Program-made: the position numbers and the translations under genes
Shown: positions 18,063 through 39,155 of the stretch, piece by piece
Position numbering within the stretch: position 1 is the first letter of the stretch
Layout of the letters: every line of letters begins with the position of its first letter
Notes under the pieces: generated by a model
Database searches by the model: none
The model's input: only the letters and a program-made list of their open reading frames with translations
Told to the model about the DNA's origin: nothing
NCBI GenBank assembly: GCA_964020155.1
Contig: OZ026562.1
Span: 2,085,001 to 2,149,000 of the forward strand
Length of the DNA stretch: 64,000 nt
Direction of reading: 5' to 3'
Source: Chondrilla cf. caribensis
Lineage: Eukaryota; Porifera; Demospongiae; Chondrillida; Chondrillidae

Positions 18063-18763
18063 TTACAACACACACAAGATTACTGGAACTGACATGCCTG
18101 ACCGTTGACTCCCATCATTATTCACAAACGTATGCATTTACCTCATTCTTCAGGTCAACTATGGATGCTCAGTCTGGATGCATTAGACGAATACAATTGG
18201 TTAGGAGATACATTATACGATCTGTAAATGATTGCATAGCATATCATCCTGCAACTAACAATTCTGTGTGTCCATGTGTGTATTGCGTGAAACATTAAAA
18301 TAAAGTGTGCATATCAATGTTGCATATACTGATATTCAATATCAAAGCTGACCTTGAGTTGGAGCATGTTTGTAATAATAAGTAATGAACAAAAACTTAT
18401 TATCATGTACTATTATACATTAGTTGAAGGTGATTTGACAAACTCCAGCTGTAACATTGTTTTGGACTCGTGTACAATACATATATGTATCAATGTAATC
18501 ATTAGCATCATGTCTACGTGAGAGTAATGTGTACATGTTTACAGTAAAGACACAACAACATAATGGATCTGAAGTTGAAAGTGACATGAAAACATAAAAC
18601 TACTGACCATGTGTGGGCGTGTGGTTGAGCAGTTGTGTACTGTTAACATTAGTTAAAATGTGTGAAACAGAATTAAGAAGCCATATGCAATTGTTAGTTC
18701 CAGATCTTCTGCCAACAAGATACCCCTAGTGAAGCCTTGCACTGTGTGCGTGTGCATGCAAGT

Positions 18764-18765
18764 AT

Positions 18766-18819
<54 letters not shown>
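18764..18819. repeat. (TG)n microsatellite
   Basis: About 25 TG units inside the second recurring spacer unit, at the same place as the tracts near 11310, 20660 and 29391. Confidence 0.93.
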
Positions 18820-18821
<2 letters not shown>

Positions 18822-19360
18822 AGTGTTACATAGTTGTGCTGTGTTGGTAATATCACACCATCAGCACACATCATTACACTATTATGTGCTGTGTGAGCTC
18901 AATGTATAAACGCAGTACTGTGTTTGGAAATCAATTTATACATAATGTAATTTCCCATCTTTGCATACATTTAATGGGAATGAGAATTTGGATCTTGATA
19001 GAAGCCTTTGAGATACAGTATTTGGAATTGAGCATACTCTTGGTTGATATGTCTAACTTAAATACTTGTCACATTGGTATTTTGAATGGCAGATGTATTA
19101 TTCATGCAAACCCACTATAGTTGTAGTACCAAAAGAGATTCAAATTAAATTAAGGTTCCATAATTCAAAGAATACTATTGGTCCAGGAAACATATGCAGT
19201 ATACACACATACAAATACATATGCCTGCACACCTCTACATGTGTGATACATAAGGGTGACTATACTGGATACAGAAGACAAACACATTTGATATAGAGGA
19301 ACTTGATATGGACCAAAAATGATTGTGTATATAATATTATTGTATTCTGTAACAAGTGAG

Positions 19361-19391
19361 TGTGTGTGTTTGTGTATGTGAGCATGTATGT

Positions 19392-19433
<42 letters not shown>

Positions 19434-19447
19434 GTGTGTGTGTGTGT

Positions 19448-19517
<70 letters not shown>

Positions 19518-19573
19518 ATGCATGTGTGTGTGTGTGCACTCGCGCACGCACGCGCACGTGTGTGTGTGTGTGT

Positions 19574-19629
<56 letters not shown>

Positions 19630-19646
19630 ATGTGTGTGTGTGTGAC
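19361..19646. repeat. Compound (TG)n tract
   Basis: About 285 bp of TG repeats interrupted by TAAG and by a CG-containing stretch (near 19538-19558, GCACTCGCGCACGCACGCGC), which breaks the tract into three blocks. Confidence 0.95.
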
Positions 19647-19866
19647 AATATTGGACAAAGTGGTGGACAGGAAAGTATTGCGCTATGCTGAACTTAGTGA
19701 ATACATCGAATCAAGTGGATATGTGTACATGGTATTGCCTCTCCAGGTGGGATTCCCAGGTTTCATCGACATGAACAGTTTTAGTCCACTCCAAGTTCTC
19801 ATGAAAATGAAAAAAGTATGCCTACGATTCCTTCCTAAAGGAGATTGCCAAGGATGCCATCATTGA
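19647..19866 (+). pseudogene. Possible retrotransposon-derived fragment
   Basis: A frame open to a stop at 19864-19866 encodes ILDKVVDRKVLRYAELSEY, then a segment with VLPLQVGFPGFIDMNSF. The pattern (charged K-x-x-[KR]-Y-x-x-L, then a hydrophobic strand, then [EQ]VG-x-x-GF) resembles the region after the reverse transcriptase in many non-LTR elements. There is no start codon outside the TG repeat and no further coding sequence. This is a weak pattern-based assignment; it could be chance. Confidence 0.3.
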
Positions 19867-21384
19867 GTCTTTCCAAATATGGAGTTGGAGAAACTGTGAT
19901 TCATAATTATTTTTGTTATTGCTCAGAAAACTAAATAGTGTAGATTACTAAGTAGATACATAGATATTGTAGTTGCTCTGTTTAGTTGTATTTTCTTCAT
20001 TCCTTTTTTGTTTTTGAGTCACTTTAACATGTTTTAAATATTGTTATTTGTCATGACTCCTTATCTTCACGTTTGTACACTGTGTATGATGATGATTAAG
20101 TAATAATAAAATAAAAAGTGTGTGCGTGTGTGATTATAAGCAACAAATGCACACAGTTTATTTTCAATTGCAACTTGTACTTGAGATACTGTATATCCAT
20201 ATATCATGATTAGGGGCACTGTAAAGTTGGGTTAGGGTTACTGTATCTATGATAGCTATGTCTACACGAACCTACTTATTGTCATACAATGTGATGGGAC
20301 ATCACCATGTAGCATATCATGTTTCAAGTCAGGTGAAGTATGTAGTTCTTTGAAAAGTGAATGTAAAGTTTGTGGACTATGTCCAGTCGTAACATTATGT
20401 TTAGATTATTATGTCCAATATATAGTATATTGTGAAATAATTGTATTCATGTGAAATATGTACAAATTTATATCTGTAAAAACACGATCACATGATGAAT
20501 CTCTGGGTGGTAATTGGCCTGAAGACATAAAACTACTGAACATGAGCAGCTGTGTACTGTTTACATTAGTTAAAATGTGTGAAATTGAATTAAAAAGCCA
20601 TATGCAATTGTTAGTTCTAGATCTTCAGCCAACAAAATACCCCTAGTGAAGCCTTGCACTGTGTGCGTGTGCACTTGTGTGTGAGTGCGTGCGTGTGTGT
20701 TATGTGATAATACACCATCACCATACATTATTTGGGGAATTATTACATACTGTAGTTTTCAATGTTTGCATGATTGAATGTGCATGAGAATTCGAATCTT
20801 GATAAAAGTCTCTGAGATCAGTGTTTGATTTATAATAATATACTTCTAGTTAATATGTCTAACTTAATATTTGTCGCATTGGTATTTCCAAAAGAATGAA
20901 AAATATAATATTATTATTTCATTTAAACCAACTATATAATTAGTTGCATTACCCAGTATGTAGATGAAAGTTGCTGTGTCACTAACTGCATACTGGACAG
21001 AAATAAAAGTACCACTACATATGTTGTGTGTGCTTTAAGTATGTGTGAAAACAGGAAGTACAATGATATGTATGTGTCTTTCATACTCACTGTTGTTCAA
21101 TTACTAAGGACCTGTGATATGTAGACCCTTGGATTACTTCTTCTGTTGCCAACCATGCATGGTGCACTGACTTTAGGGGGTTCAAATTGGATTATGGTTG
21201 TACAATTAGATAGTATTGTTGGATACACATGCAATGTACACATACAAACACCTATGCATGCACACATGCATGCACATGATTCTTCAAGTTAACAGTAGAC
21301 ATAATATACAATTGGTATGGAGAGACATGATATAATCTGTATATAATTGTATAGCATTTATGCTACATGCAACTAACAACTGCA

Positions 21385-21422
21385 TGTGAGTGTGTGTATG
21401 TGTATGTGTGTTTGCTTGTGTG

Positions 21423-21511
<89 letters not shown>

Positions 21512-21515
21512 ATGG

Positions 21516-21579
<64 letters not shown>

Positions 21580-21590
21580 GTGTGTATGTG
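21385..21590. repeat. (TG)n microsatellite
   Basis: About 205 bp of TG repeats broken near 21510 by CATGGGTT. Confidence 0.95.
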
Positions 21591-22045
21591 TGTACATGTA
21601 CATTGTAGGCTACAAATGCCGTTTACTGCCAATTTCAGCAGTTGATACTTCATACACATTTGACTGACTCAGCTCAAGTAATAAGGATTCTTTGAGTGTG
21701 AGTGTATGGAAAGAGAATTTCTATTGATCAGTACAAGTACATGATTTTCATGCGTTTTATTATATTCTATTAATATATTTTTAATGATCTAATGTCTGTC
21801 CAATATTTGTTAGATGTAATTAAGAAATGGCAAATGTACAGCACACATAAACATAATGCTGTAATTATATTATGAGTACTCTCTCTGGTTGACAGTCAGA
21901 TAGCACTGTACTCATGAAATGGATAACACTATCAGGTATCACATACTGTTCATGAATTTGTTAAAATAGGATTTACTATAAGGTACGTGTGTAATTTTTT
22001 ATTCAGGCTATAATCAATATTGCCAAATTACTAGGATTAAATATA

Positions 22046-28322
<6,277 letters not shown>

Positions 28323-28334
28323 TTTCACCTGATG

Positions 28335-28462
28335 CATCAGAATTGTGAGTATCACTCTGCAGCCGAGGATATCAACTCGGCAAGGTGTTCAGCGGCAGTC
28401 CTTGCTCATTTATATACTTTGCTTCGGTACTTGTATGGTAAAAGATGAGTACAGGAAGTGGT
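28335..28462 (-). promoter_or_regulatory. Promoter of gene D
   Basis: Same arrangement as gene C: TATATAAAT at 28408-28416 (minus strand) and ACAGGAAGTG at 28451-28460 (plus strand). The CCAAT-like core of C is changed here (ACCGAAGC). Confidence 0.6.
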
Positions 28463-28962
28463 AATAGGTTCAGGTAGTAGCAAAGAATACATATGTGGTA
28501 CACACATACACACATATTTGCACTGGCACACATGCATGTAAATACACTAGGTTCAAGTCTGGTCATAGCATATCAGTACATATGTAAGCATAACTTCAAT
28601 ACAAAGGTATGCCAGTCACAAATATTTATCAAGATTACTACAACTGACATATACCTGAGTGTTTACTACTATATTCAAAATTATTTTCATTTACCTGATT
28701 CTTCAGGTCAACTATATGCTGGTTACAATAGATAGATACAGTTGATTAGGATCTCGAGATACTTTATACAATTCATGATCGATTGTATAGCATATAATTA
28801 TGCAAATAAGTGTGTGTGATTATAATATAGGTTTTGTGTAGTGCATGAAGTGTGCACTATCAATCTTGCATATGCAGATAGTTAATGTTGACATTGACTT
28901 ACGCAGTTGGATCTCTTGTTTGTACTAATAATAATTGTATGAAAATTCATCATCATGTACTT

Positions 28963-29152
28963 GAATGGTGAATTCTCGTTAATCTGCCGCATTTGTGGCA
29001 ATTCATTTTCAAAGAATATGGTGGATAAAGGAGTTTGGCAGAATAACTGGATATTCATTGGTATTTGTACATTTATATTGGTACTGGGAAATTATGGTAG
29101 ATTAAAAGGTTTGGCAAATAAAGCAATGGCGGATTAAAGAGAATTCTCTGTA
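28963..29152. mobile_element. pogo/Tigger-like MITE, copy 1
   Basis: Terminal inverted repeats of roughly 22 bp: left GGTGAATTCTCGTTAATCTG, right end reverse complement ACAGAGAATTCTCTTTAATC. A sister copy is at 55886-56074. The TIR style (CAGTGAATTCTCG, TA-rich target) recalls pogo/Tigger elements. There is no coding sequence, so it would be non-autonomous. Confidence 0.6.
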
Positions 29153-29159
29153 CCATGGT

Positions 29160-30798
<1,639 letters not shown>

Positions 30799-33495
30799 TC
30801 TACAGAGATAAAAATGGCTTCATACGTTAGTATAGGTCCACAGCTAAATTTCCATAAAATATCATGTTGACACGCCCCCTCTCCCATGAGCTACACAAAA
30901 AGGCTCTCAGTGTTTTTTGATCCCATACCTTCCCATACATTAAAATTTTTGCTTGTCACCACGAGCCCTATAGCACAATCAGGATGGTATGACATTGTAT
31001 GTATCCAAAATTGTGTTGATAAGTTTGGCATGGACACTGGGTAGTCCTTGGTGACCAATAGCGTAATGCGAAATTACCTGAGTGATCACCACAATGCGTA
31101 TTACACTTTTATTGGAATGTACATACAAAAGTATATGCGTATATGTACGTATATGCAATATTGTATGTGCCATATATGGCAGGATAATTTTTGATCTGCA
31201 ACAAATGTATCATTATTTATATCAGAAGGACCCCACTGGTTCCAGGAATGTGTGTTTGTATTTGTGCTATATTGCATCACATGCACACAGGAGAGGCTGT
31301 GGTGACAAGGAAAAATTAGACATTTTTTGCTTGTCACCATGAGGCCTATAGCACACTCAGGACAGTGTGTATGCATCTGCAATTGTCTTGGTGAGTTTGG
31401 CATGGACACTGGGTAGACCTTGATGATCTATAATGGGATGTGAAAATACCTGACTGATCACCACATGGCGTATTACACTTATTTTGGAATGTACATACAA
31501 AAGGATATGCAATATTGTATGTGCCATATGAAAACTGGGAGAATTTTTGATGGGGTACAAAACGTATCACTTTTGATATCAGAAGGATCATACTTTTTCC
31601 AGAAGTGTGTGCATACATCCGTATTAGGGCTTGATGCATCACGTGCACACAGGAGAGGCCGTGGTGACAAGGAAAGAAATTGACATTTTGTGCTAGTCAC
31701 CACAAGGCCAATAGCACACTCAGGACGGTATGTATGCATTAGAAATTGTATTGGTGAGTTTGGCATGGACACTGGTTAGCCCTTGGTGATCCGTAATGGA
31801 ATGTGAAATTACCTGAGTTATCACCACGAAGCGTATTTCTCTTATATTGGTATGTACATACAAAAGTATAGGCAATATTACAATGTGCCATATGGAAACT
31901 AGGCAGAAATTTGATGGGCAACAAAACGTATCATTTTTGATATCAGAAGGACTATACTGGTTCCAGAAGTGTGTGCGTGCATCCATATTAGGGCTATGAT
32001 GCATCACATGCACACAGGAGAGGCCATGGTGACAAGGAAAGAAATTGACATTTTTGTGCTTGTCACCACAAGGCCAATAGCACACTCAGGACGGTATGTA
32101 TTCATTTGAAATTGTGTTGGGGAGTTTGGCATGGACTCTGGTTAGCCCTTGGTGATCCTTAAAGGAATGTGAAATTTCCTGAGTTATCACCACAAGGCGT
32201 ATTACTCTTATATTAGAATGTACATACGTAGGTATATGCAATATTATATGTGCCATATGGACACCGGGAGAATTTTTGATCGTATCATTTTTGATATCAA
32301 AAAGACTGTACTGGTTCCAGTAGTGTGTATGTGCATCCGTATTAGGGCTATGATGCATCACGTGCACACATGAGAGGCCATGGTGACAAGGAAGGAATTT
32401 GACATTTTTGCGCTTGTCACCACAAGGCCTATAGCACACTCAGGACAGTGTGTATGTATCCAAAATTGTGTTGGCGAGTTTGACATGGACACTGGTTAGC
32501 CCTTGGTGATCAGTAATAGAATGTCAAATTACCTGAGTGATCACCACAAGGCATATTACACTTATATTGGAATGTACAGACAAGAGTATATGCAATCTTA
32601 TATGTGCCACATGGACATTGGGGAGAATTTTGGATGGGCGACAAAACGTATCATTATTGATATCAGAAGGATCGTACTGGTTCCAGGAGTGTGTCCATGC
32701 ATATCCATATTTGTGCTATGGTACATCACTTGCATGCAGGAGAAGCCATGGTGACAATGAAGTTTTTGACATTTTTTGCTTGTCACCACGAGGCCTATAG
32801 CACACACAGGATGATGTGTATGCATCCGAAAGTGTGTTGGTGAGTTTGGCATGGACACTGGGTAGCCCTTGGTGACAATCAATAGAATATGAAATTACCT
32901 GAGTGATTATCACAAGGCATATTACACTTACGTATGTATATTGGAATGTACATTTCTCTCCTCTATTCTCCCAAACATTAAAAAAGTATTAAGCACCTCC
33001 AAATGTAGCTGGTGTTACGGGCCACCTATTGAGAGTGGAATTATTTCAGAAGTTAGTTCATATACCCAGCTAGGTTTGTCTAAAGTATCAAGTTGACATG
33101 CCCCTTCCCCCATGAGTTATGCAAAAAGGTGCTTAGCATTTTCTCTCCTATACATACGTACTCTCCCATACATTGTAAAAATATTATGCACCTCCAAATG
33201 TAGCTGGGGTTACGGACCACCTATTGAGATGGGAATTGTTTCAGAAGTTAGTTCACCTCCCCAGCTACGTCTGTCTAAAGATCATGTTGTCATGCCCCCT
33301 AACCCATTAGTTATGCAAAAGGATGCTTAGCGTGTTCACTCCTATACTCTCCCATACATATGTATAGGAGAAATATCACTAAGCACCTTCTTGCAAAGTT
33401 CATGGGAAAGGGGGGGTGTTAATATGATATTTTAGGAAGACCTAACTGTGGATGTGAACTAACTTCTGAAACTATGTATTCCTATCTCGGTAGCT
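30799..33495. mobile_element. Foldback-like non-autonomous element
   Basis: The left end (about 30799-30910) is the imperfect reverse complement of the right end (about 33375-33495): both contain, in matching orientation, a TCCACAG-TTAG/AAAT block, AAAATATCAT(G/A)TT and CCCATGA. Next to the right arm are two direct copies of the same roughly 225-bp sequence (about 32950-33172 and 33173-33400). The centre is the 365-bp tandem array. No transposase is present. The structure resembles foldback elements; the class is not established. Confidence 0.55.
30957..32945. repeat. Tandem array of about 365-bp units (about 5.5 copies)
   Basis: Units begin at TCACCA(C/T)(G/A)AGGCC-type strings at about 30957, 31336, 31698, 32063, 32416 and 32784, giving periods of 379, 362, 365, 353 and 368 bp. 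Units look roughly 85-90 percent identical by eye. Minus-strand frames of 100-120 codons recur in several units, but unit lengths are not multiples of three and starts differ, so coding is unlikely. Confidence 0.9.
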
Positions 33496-34020
33496 AACCC
33501 ATAACCCCAGCTACAGGAAGGTCAAAACAGGATGAGTGAGTCTCTTTAAACAATATAATATGTATTGCAGTTGTGGTCATTTCCACTACCTTAAGCTGGT
33601 GCACGTGTATGTGCTATTGCATGTTCACTCTAAACTCTCTCTATGAACATATTATGTATGTGTTTGCATCTACAAATGTACATACGTATATAACCACAAT
33701 ATGCACATATTTATGATTATTATCATGTATATTATATATATCTGTAGGAGAAAAGTAATGAAGATGAGCAGATTGCCAGAGCTGTGGCTGACAGGGAGGC
33801 TAAGAGAAGGTACATACATATGTACATACATACATATACTATAATATATTATATCATAGTGTGTTCATTTCACCACTTGCATATTTTTCGGTACCTGTAG
33901 TCCTGGTTATGTGTCTGCACTTCCATACAGCATATGTATACATACTTGAAGTACATATGCTACATGCTACTAATTAATAATAAATAAATAATAATAAAAA
34001 TTCTGATTCATGTGCACCCT
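33496..34020. other. AT-rich gap with one exon-like stretch
   Basis: Mostly low-complexity AT-rich sequence. About 33748-33810 on the plus strand looks like an internal exon: acceptor TATATCTGTAG, an open frame EKSNEDEQIARAVADREAKR, and donor GTACAT. It is isolated, with no partner exon found on either side, so it may be chance or a gene fragment. Confidence 0.25.
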
Positions 34021-34250
34021 CCTGTACCTACTATGAAGCTGGTGGTGAATATATAGCTAAATAATGTTAAATTCTATTACTGGTCACCTTGGATCCACCA
34101 GTGTCCATGTGATGAATCATATCAAGAATACTGATGTGTCATACACACACATTCAGGAATGCATGATCGAATGCAGGCAGGCAGGCAGGCAAGCACGCAC
34201 ACACGCATACACACACTCATGCACACATGCACACACACGCGTGCACTCAC

Positions 34251-34735
<485 letters not shown>

Positions 34736-35394
34736 ATAGAAATTACTGAATTGAAACGGTATATATGTTTGTTTACAGTTTGGAACATGTATGTTTATAG
34801 TTTAGAAATTAGAACATGTTTGTTTAGAGTTCGGAGCATGGTTGTGACAAAGTGACAATCATGGTTAGAGCCATGAGTCGGATATTGCTGGCGCCTAGGG
34901 TCTGGCACAACACATAATGTATGAATGTATGCACACTCACACTCATGCATAATATTATATACACAGACTCATATTTGCATCAATACGTACAAACATGCAC
35001 GTACATGCACTCACACAAATATATGATGCATACATACATATGGTGATTTACCAAATGGAGTCAGTGATAGTGAAATGCATGCTATATCATTATGACTACC
35101 ATCATAGTAGACATTTATAAACATCATTTCGTGGCATTTAATGATGGTCATCAGTTCAATGCTTTCACATGTACATACGGAGAGGTCATTGATTGAGGAT
35201 CACCACATGCTTAAGAAACTTGAGCATCTACATCTTGCATATAAGGCTCTGCACTAGGAGCTACTAGAATAGACACCTGGAATCAAAGTATATAGTACGT
35301 AGAATGAAAGAAAAAACATTGACACTCTGCAATATAATCATACCTTATAATCATACCATGAGCTGCCCAGTGTACATATTAAAACTTAATAACA

Positions 35395-35597
35395 CATTGT
35401 ACCCCCTCCTGCATCTACTATGGAGCTGGTGGTGAAAAGCTGGATAAAATAAATGTTAATTATTATTACTGGTCACCTTGGATCCACTAGTATCCATGTG
35501 ATGAATCATAGTAAGAATTCTGATGTGTTATATACACACATTCAGGAATGCATGAATGCAGGCAGCCAGGCAGGCAAGCACGCACGCACGCACGCAT

Positions 35598-35657
<60 letters not shown>

Positions 35658-35905
35658 ACATGCACATTGCACATCTCACAGCACATGCACTTGCACGCAT
35701 CCATACAGAACACATATGCACATGCACATCCATACACAAGCATAGAAACTACAACCTGCATTGAAACGGTAAACATGCACAATAATATGTTTGTTTACAA
35801 TTTGAAACATGTTTGTTTAGAGTTCTGAGCATTGTTGTGACAAAGTGACAATCATGTTTAGGGACATGTGTCTGATATTGCTGGCGCCGAGGGTCTGGCA
35901 CAACA
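35395..35905. repeat. Duplicated CA-rich block, copy 2
   Basis: Second copy of 34020-34925 with a much shorter CA tract (about 35600-35655). Its right end abuts the GC-rich island. The 35000-35394 stretch between the copies shows nothing recognisable. Confidence 0.75.
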
Positions 35906-36965
35906 TCACACAGCACCGTCAAATCAATATTCATCGTTTGGGAATCGCGGGCGGAGTAGGAACCTCTAGCTACGTATAAAAGCTCACGTCGCGCGTCCAT
36001 TTTCTTTGTGAGTAGATCCGTGCTGGGGAAGCTGCAGATGCTGGAGGATTCGAATTGGAGGGGGTGCCCCGAGCGCAAGCGTGGTTAGCTGTTCTACCCT
36101 CTCCTTCTTCGGTTCGCTGTTTGATCACGCATGGAGTTCACACGTCCCGGTCTCCTGTGAGTCGTCGGGTCTCTCGAGTGTTCTCGGACGAGGTTTGGGC
36201 GTCCGTCCTCTTCGGAGGCGGGCGGTGCCTGGGATCATGGTCGGCTAGTCTCCCCTAGGGGTCCTGTAAGTAGGTCCTACGAAGGCTATGTTGTCGGAAC
36301 CACGCGGCTCTCTGCTCACCACCCTTTTTCCTTTATTATTGCCTTCGGGCGCACGTAAGTTAGGCCGTGCCATGCACTACCTTTACGCTGCATACACTTT
36401 ACTATGCATACACTACGCCTTACACACACCCTCCTATGCACACAGTATGCGCATGCGGCTATAGTAGGGTCCAGACATGCTACATTAGTTTAGGTTTTGG
36501 GCCCTACCGGGGAGTCTCTTGTCATCGTGTTGAGGAAGCTGCTGCGCTGTTTGATGTGTGTCCTGCCGGCCTGAATCTGATGAGTACCGATGTGGAGTCA
36601 GTTCATCTGTCTTCTGGTCCGTGGATTGGTGGTAAATCCGTGATTCTTGGGTCTCCGGGCCCATGAAGCTATCAAGTCACAAAGGACCACATCGGTGACT
36701 GGCGCCCGTGATACTCGGTGTGCCAGACGTAAAAGATCACGGCTCTGAAATCTGGACCTCCCGAGAAGCCAGTCCACCACCCTATACCATGGGATGATGG
36801 CTTGATATTGACTACACGCGAGATGACATCAACAGCTGAGGCGTGGTGGCAAGTGGCATGTTCTCCTTGGCCACGGGGCATGAAGCACCTCCCCGTCCTC
36901 GCCGGATGCCCTGGGCACACATAAAGTGTGGCAGAGAGAGGTGCAAGTTTGAATGAGAGGACATG
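35906..36965 (+). other. GC-rich island of unknown nature with TATA-like start
   Basis: About 1 kb that is clearly richer in GC and CpG than anything nearby. A TATAAAA lies near 35974 followed by CG-rich sequence, which could be a promoter (of a host transcript or of an element). The right half (about 36380-36830) has a degraded copy at 37505-37925. Open frames are short (up to 114 codons) and I recognise no protein or RNA. It could be a transposable element terminal region or a CpG-rich promoter with a non-coding first exon. Confidence 0.4.
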
Positions 36966-37500
36966 GAAGATGTGTAACTTATCAGATTTCAATTGCAAGA
37001 AACATATTTTATACACATATTATCTTATGTATATCATAATATTGTAAAGCATAACTATTTTCTTGAATCCATACTGTCAATATTTGTTATAAATTTGAAT
37101 GCTTAACATACACTATATATGTATTAATAATAATAATGAAATGACATTGCATGCTATGTCATAATCATAATATAATATTGGGTCTATCTATTAAATTAAA
37201 TCATATAATATTATGTGATTTACTTATAACCAGCACTAGCACCATGTACTGCATCAATTTGTGCATTGAGATAATTGGATATTTTTATATAAGTGAATCC
37301 GAATAATATAATATATAATTGTATTGTTTTAATGATTATGTATGAAAAGGATTAAAGATGTTACTTCTGGACAATTGTAAAATTTCATTAGTGCAAGTCA
37401 CTCATGCACTGCACCATCCAGACACATCTCATGAAGCAATGTTAAATGTGCTTCTCATATATACTTGAGTAATCAATCCAGCAGTGTATATGTTGGTACA
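36966..37500. other. AT-rich gap, nothing recognised
   Basis: Low-complexity AT-rich sequence without credible splice-framed coding sequence. Confidence 0.5.
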
Positions 37501-37504
37501 TAGT

Positions 37505-37925
37505 TGAGACAAATGCCACTCTCTTTACGCTGCATACACTTTACTATGCACACACTGCACCTTGCACACACCCTCCTATGCACACACTATGCACATGCGG
37601 CACAGGTGGGGTCCAATACATGCTACATTAATTTAGGTTTTGGCCCCTACCGGGGAGACTCTTGTTGTCCTGTTGAGGATGCTGCTGTTTGATGTGTGTC
37701 TTGGCTGGCTATGATGATTACCAATGTGCAAGTCTGAACACCTCTGACAGGCCTGTGGACTGGTGGCATTCGTGATTCTTTGGTCTCCGAAGAAGCTATC
37801 AATTCATTGCCCACATCAGCGACTGGTGCCCTGAATTTGGACCTTCCGAGTAGCCAGTCAATCCCCTCTACTATCTTATGATGGTAAACTCCTTGATGTT
37901 GCCAGGTTGACTACCTGTGAGGAAA
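37505..37925 (+). repeat. Degraded copy of the GC-rich island's right half
   Basis: Aligned by eye with about 36380-36830: both contain ACGCTGCATACACTTTACTA, CACACCCTCCTATGCACACA and TTTAGGTTTTGG.CCCTACC. Many CpG sites of the first copy are TpG or CpA here, as expected from methylation-driven decay. Confidence 0.75.
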
Positions 37926-38063
37926 TGGGTGTGTGGTTAAGTCACAAACTGCGAAAATAGAAATACAATATGTAATCGCGAAAACTGGTAATCCGTGAAA
38001 GTTAAAGTGTATATTATGGTATAGCTAATATGCAGAGTACACATACTAATCAATATTGCCAAA

Positions 38064-39070
38064 TTACTGAGAATTAGCGAGAGCAATAGAATTATGCTTC
38101 AAAAGTGCAACATCATTGATTTGAATGATTCTTGAGTGTATCAATAATGAAAAAGTTTGCCAATACAGTTGGATCTGCTGTATGTGTACATAATGATGAA
38201 TGAACACAAATGACTCAATGTCATATGAATGATGTCTTAATGTCAGAAATTATTGGTATGCTTATCAATTATTCAGCCATTAAAGAAAACTGTGTGAGTA
38301 TGAATTTGCAAGATGAATACACAATCTTGTATCTATCCAGAAGGTATATCTGAGGAGTCTCAGCTACCCCCGTTTACACACTGTCTGGAAGTTCAGATTA
38401 AAGCATGTTGTGACATATCCCTAGGAAAGAGATGACAAACTGATGTAAAGTTTTCATTTATACAATTCATGACATTGATCTGAAAGTGTCGTCTGTGATG
38501 AGTCTCTATTGGTCTAAGAGTGCATGTGATCTGTGATGTCTTGTAATATGATGTGATATGGTTTAGCACAAGGAATTGAATGAAGGGTTGTTTTTTCCAC
38601 CTTATCAACATGGAATATTGTGGTTTTTGAGAGTCTCCATCATGTCAGTGATAGCTATGTAGCTACTATTAGTCTAAGTCAGATAAAACTTACTTCATTG
38701 AAGTGAAATGCTGGACTGGTTAGACCAACATGCTTCAGCTCAGGAAGTGGAAATCCCACAGCAAGCCGCTCTATAAGCCAAGAAGGCAATTTTAACACAA
38801 GGAGCATTAGCATTACTGTAACTATAGCCATCCAGGGATACTAACCATTCAGCTGTGGTTTCACAAGCTGCTCAGCCACACTATTGAATAGTGCAGAGAG
38901 ACTTCGAAATCCTGTTTGGTGCAGCTGCAGGAGTGAGGCATGGCAGAGGGTATCATGTTGTGTATAATGGTTCAAGCACATGTGTGTGTGCATGTGAGCT
39001 TGTGTGCATGTGTGAGTGTGAGTGTGTGTGGGAGGGACATTGTATGTGTGTGTGTGTGTGTGTGTGTGTT

Positions 39071-39155
<85 letters not shown>

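Larger units (their letters stand above)
18100..22040. other. Intergenic spacer with repeated units (copy 2)
   Basis: No confident gene. It is paralogous in order to the spacer downstream of gene C (10.5-12.6 kb), with the AATACAATTGG-type unit near 18176, 19265 and 21293 and the second unit at about 18600-19140 and 20520-21130. Gene C plus its spacer and gene D plus this one therefore look like tandem copies of a block of roughly 8-10 kb. Confidence 0.6.

Noticed and set aside
31101..32439. Recurring minus-strand ORFs of 100-120 codons in the 365-bp tandem units
   Set aside because: Unit lengths are not multiples of three, starts and stops differ between units, and the peptide has no recognisable domain. 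Tandem DNA repeat is the simpler reading.
30957..32945. CRISPR array
   Set aside because: Direct repeats are about 365 bp without short unique spacers, and the DNA is eukaryotic.
34880..35905. Pair of LTRs with a primer-binding site at TGGCGCC
   Set aside because: No TG...CA ends, no gag/pol between or beside the copies, and the intervening sequence is only about 0.5 kb. Kept only as a speculative remark.
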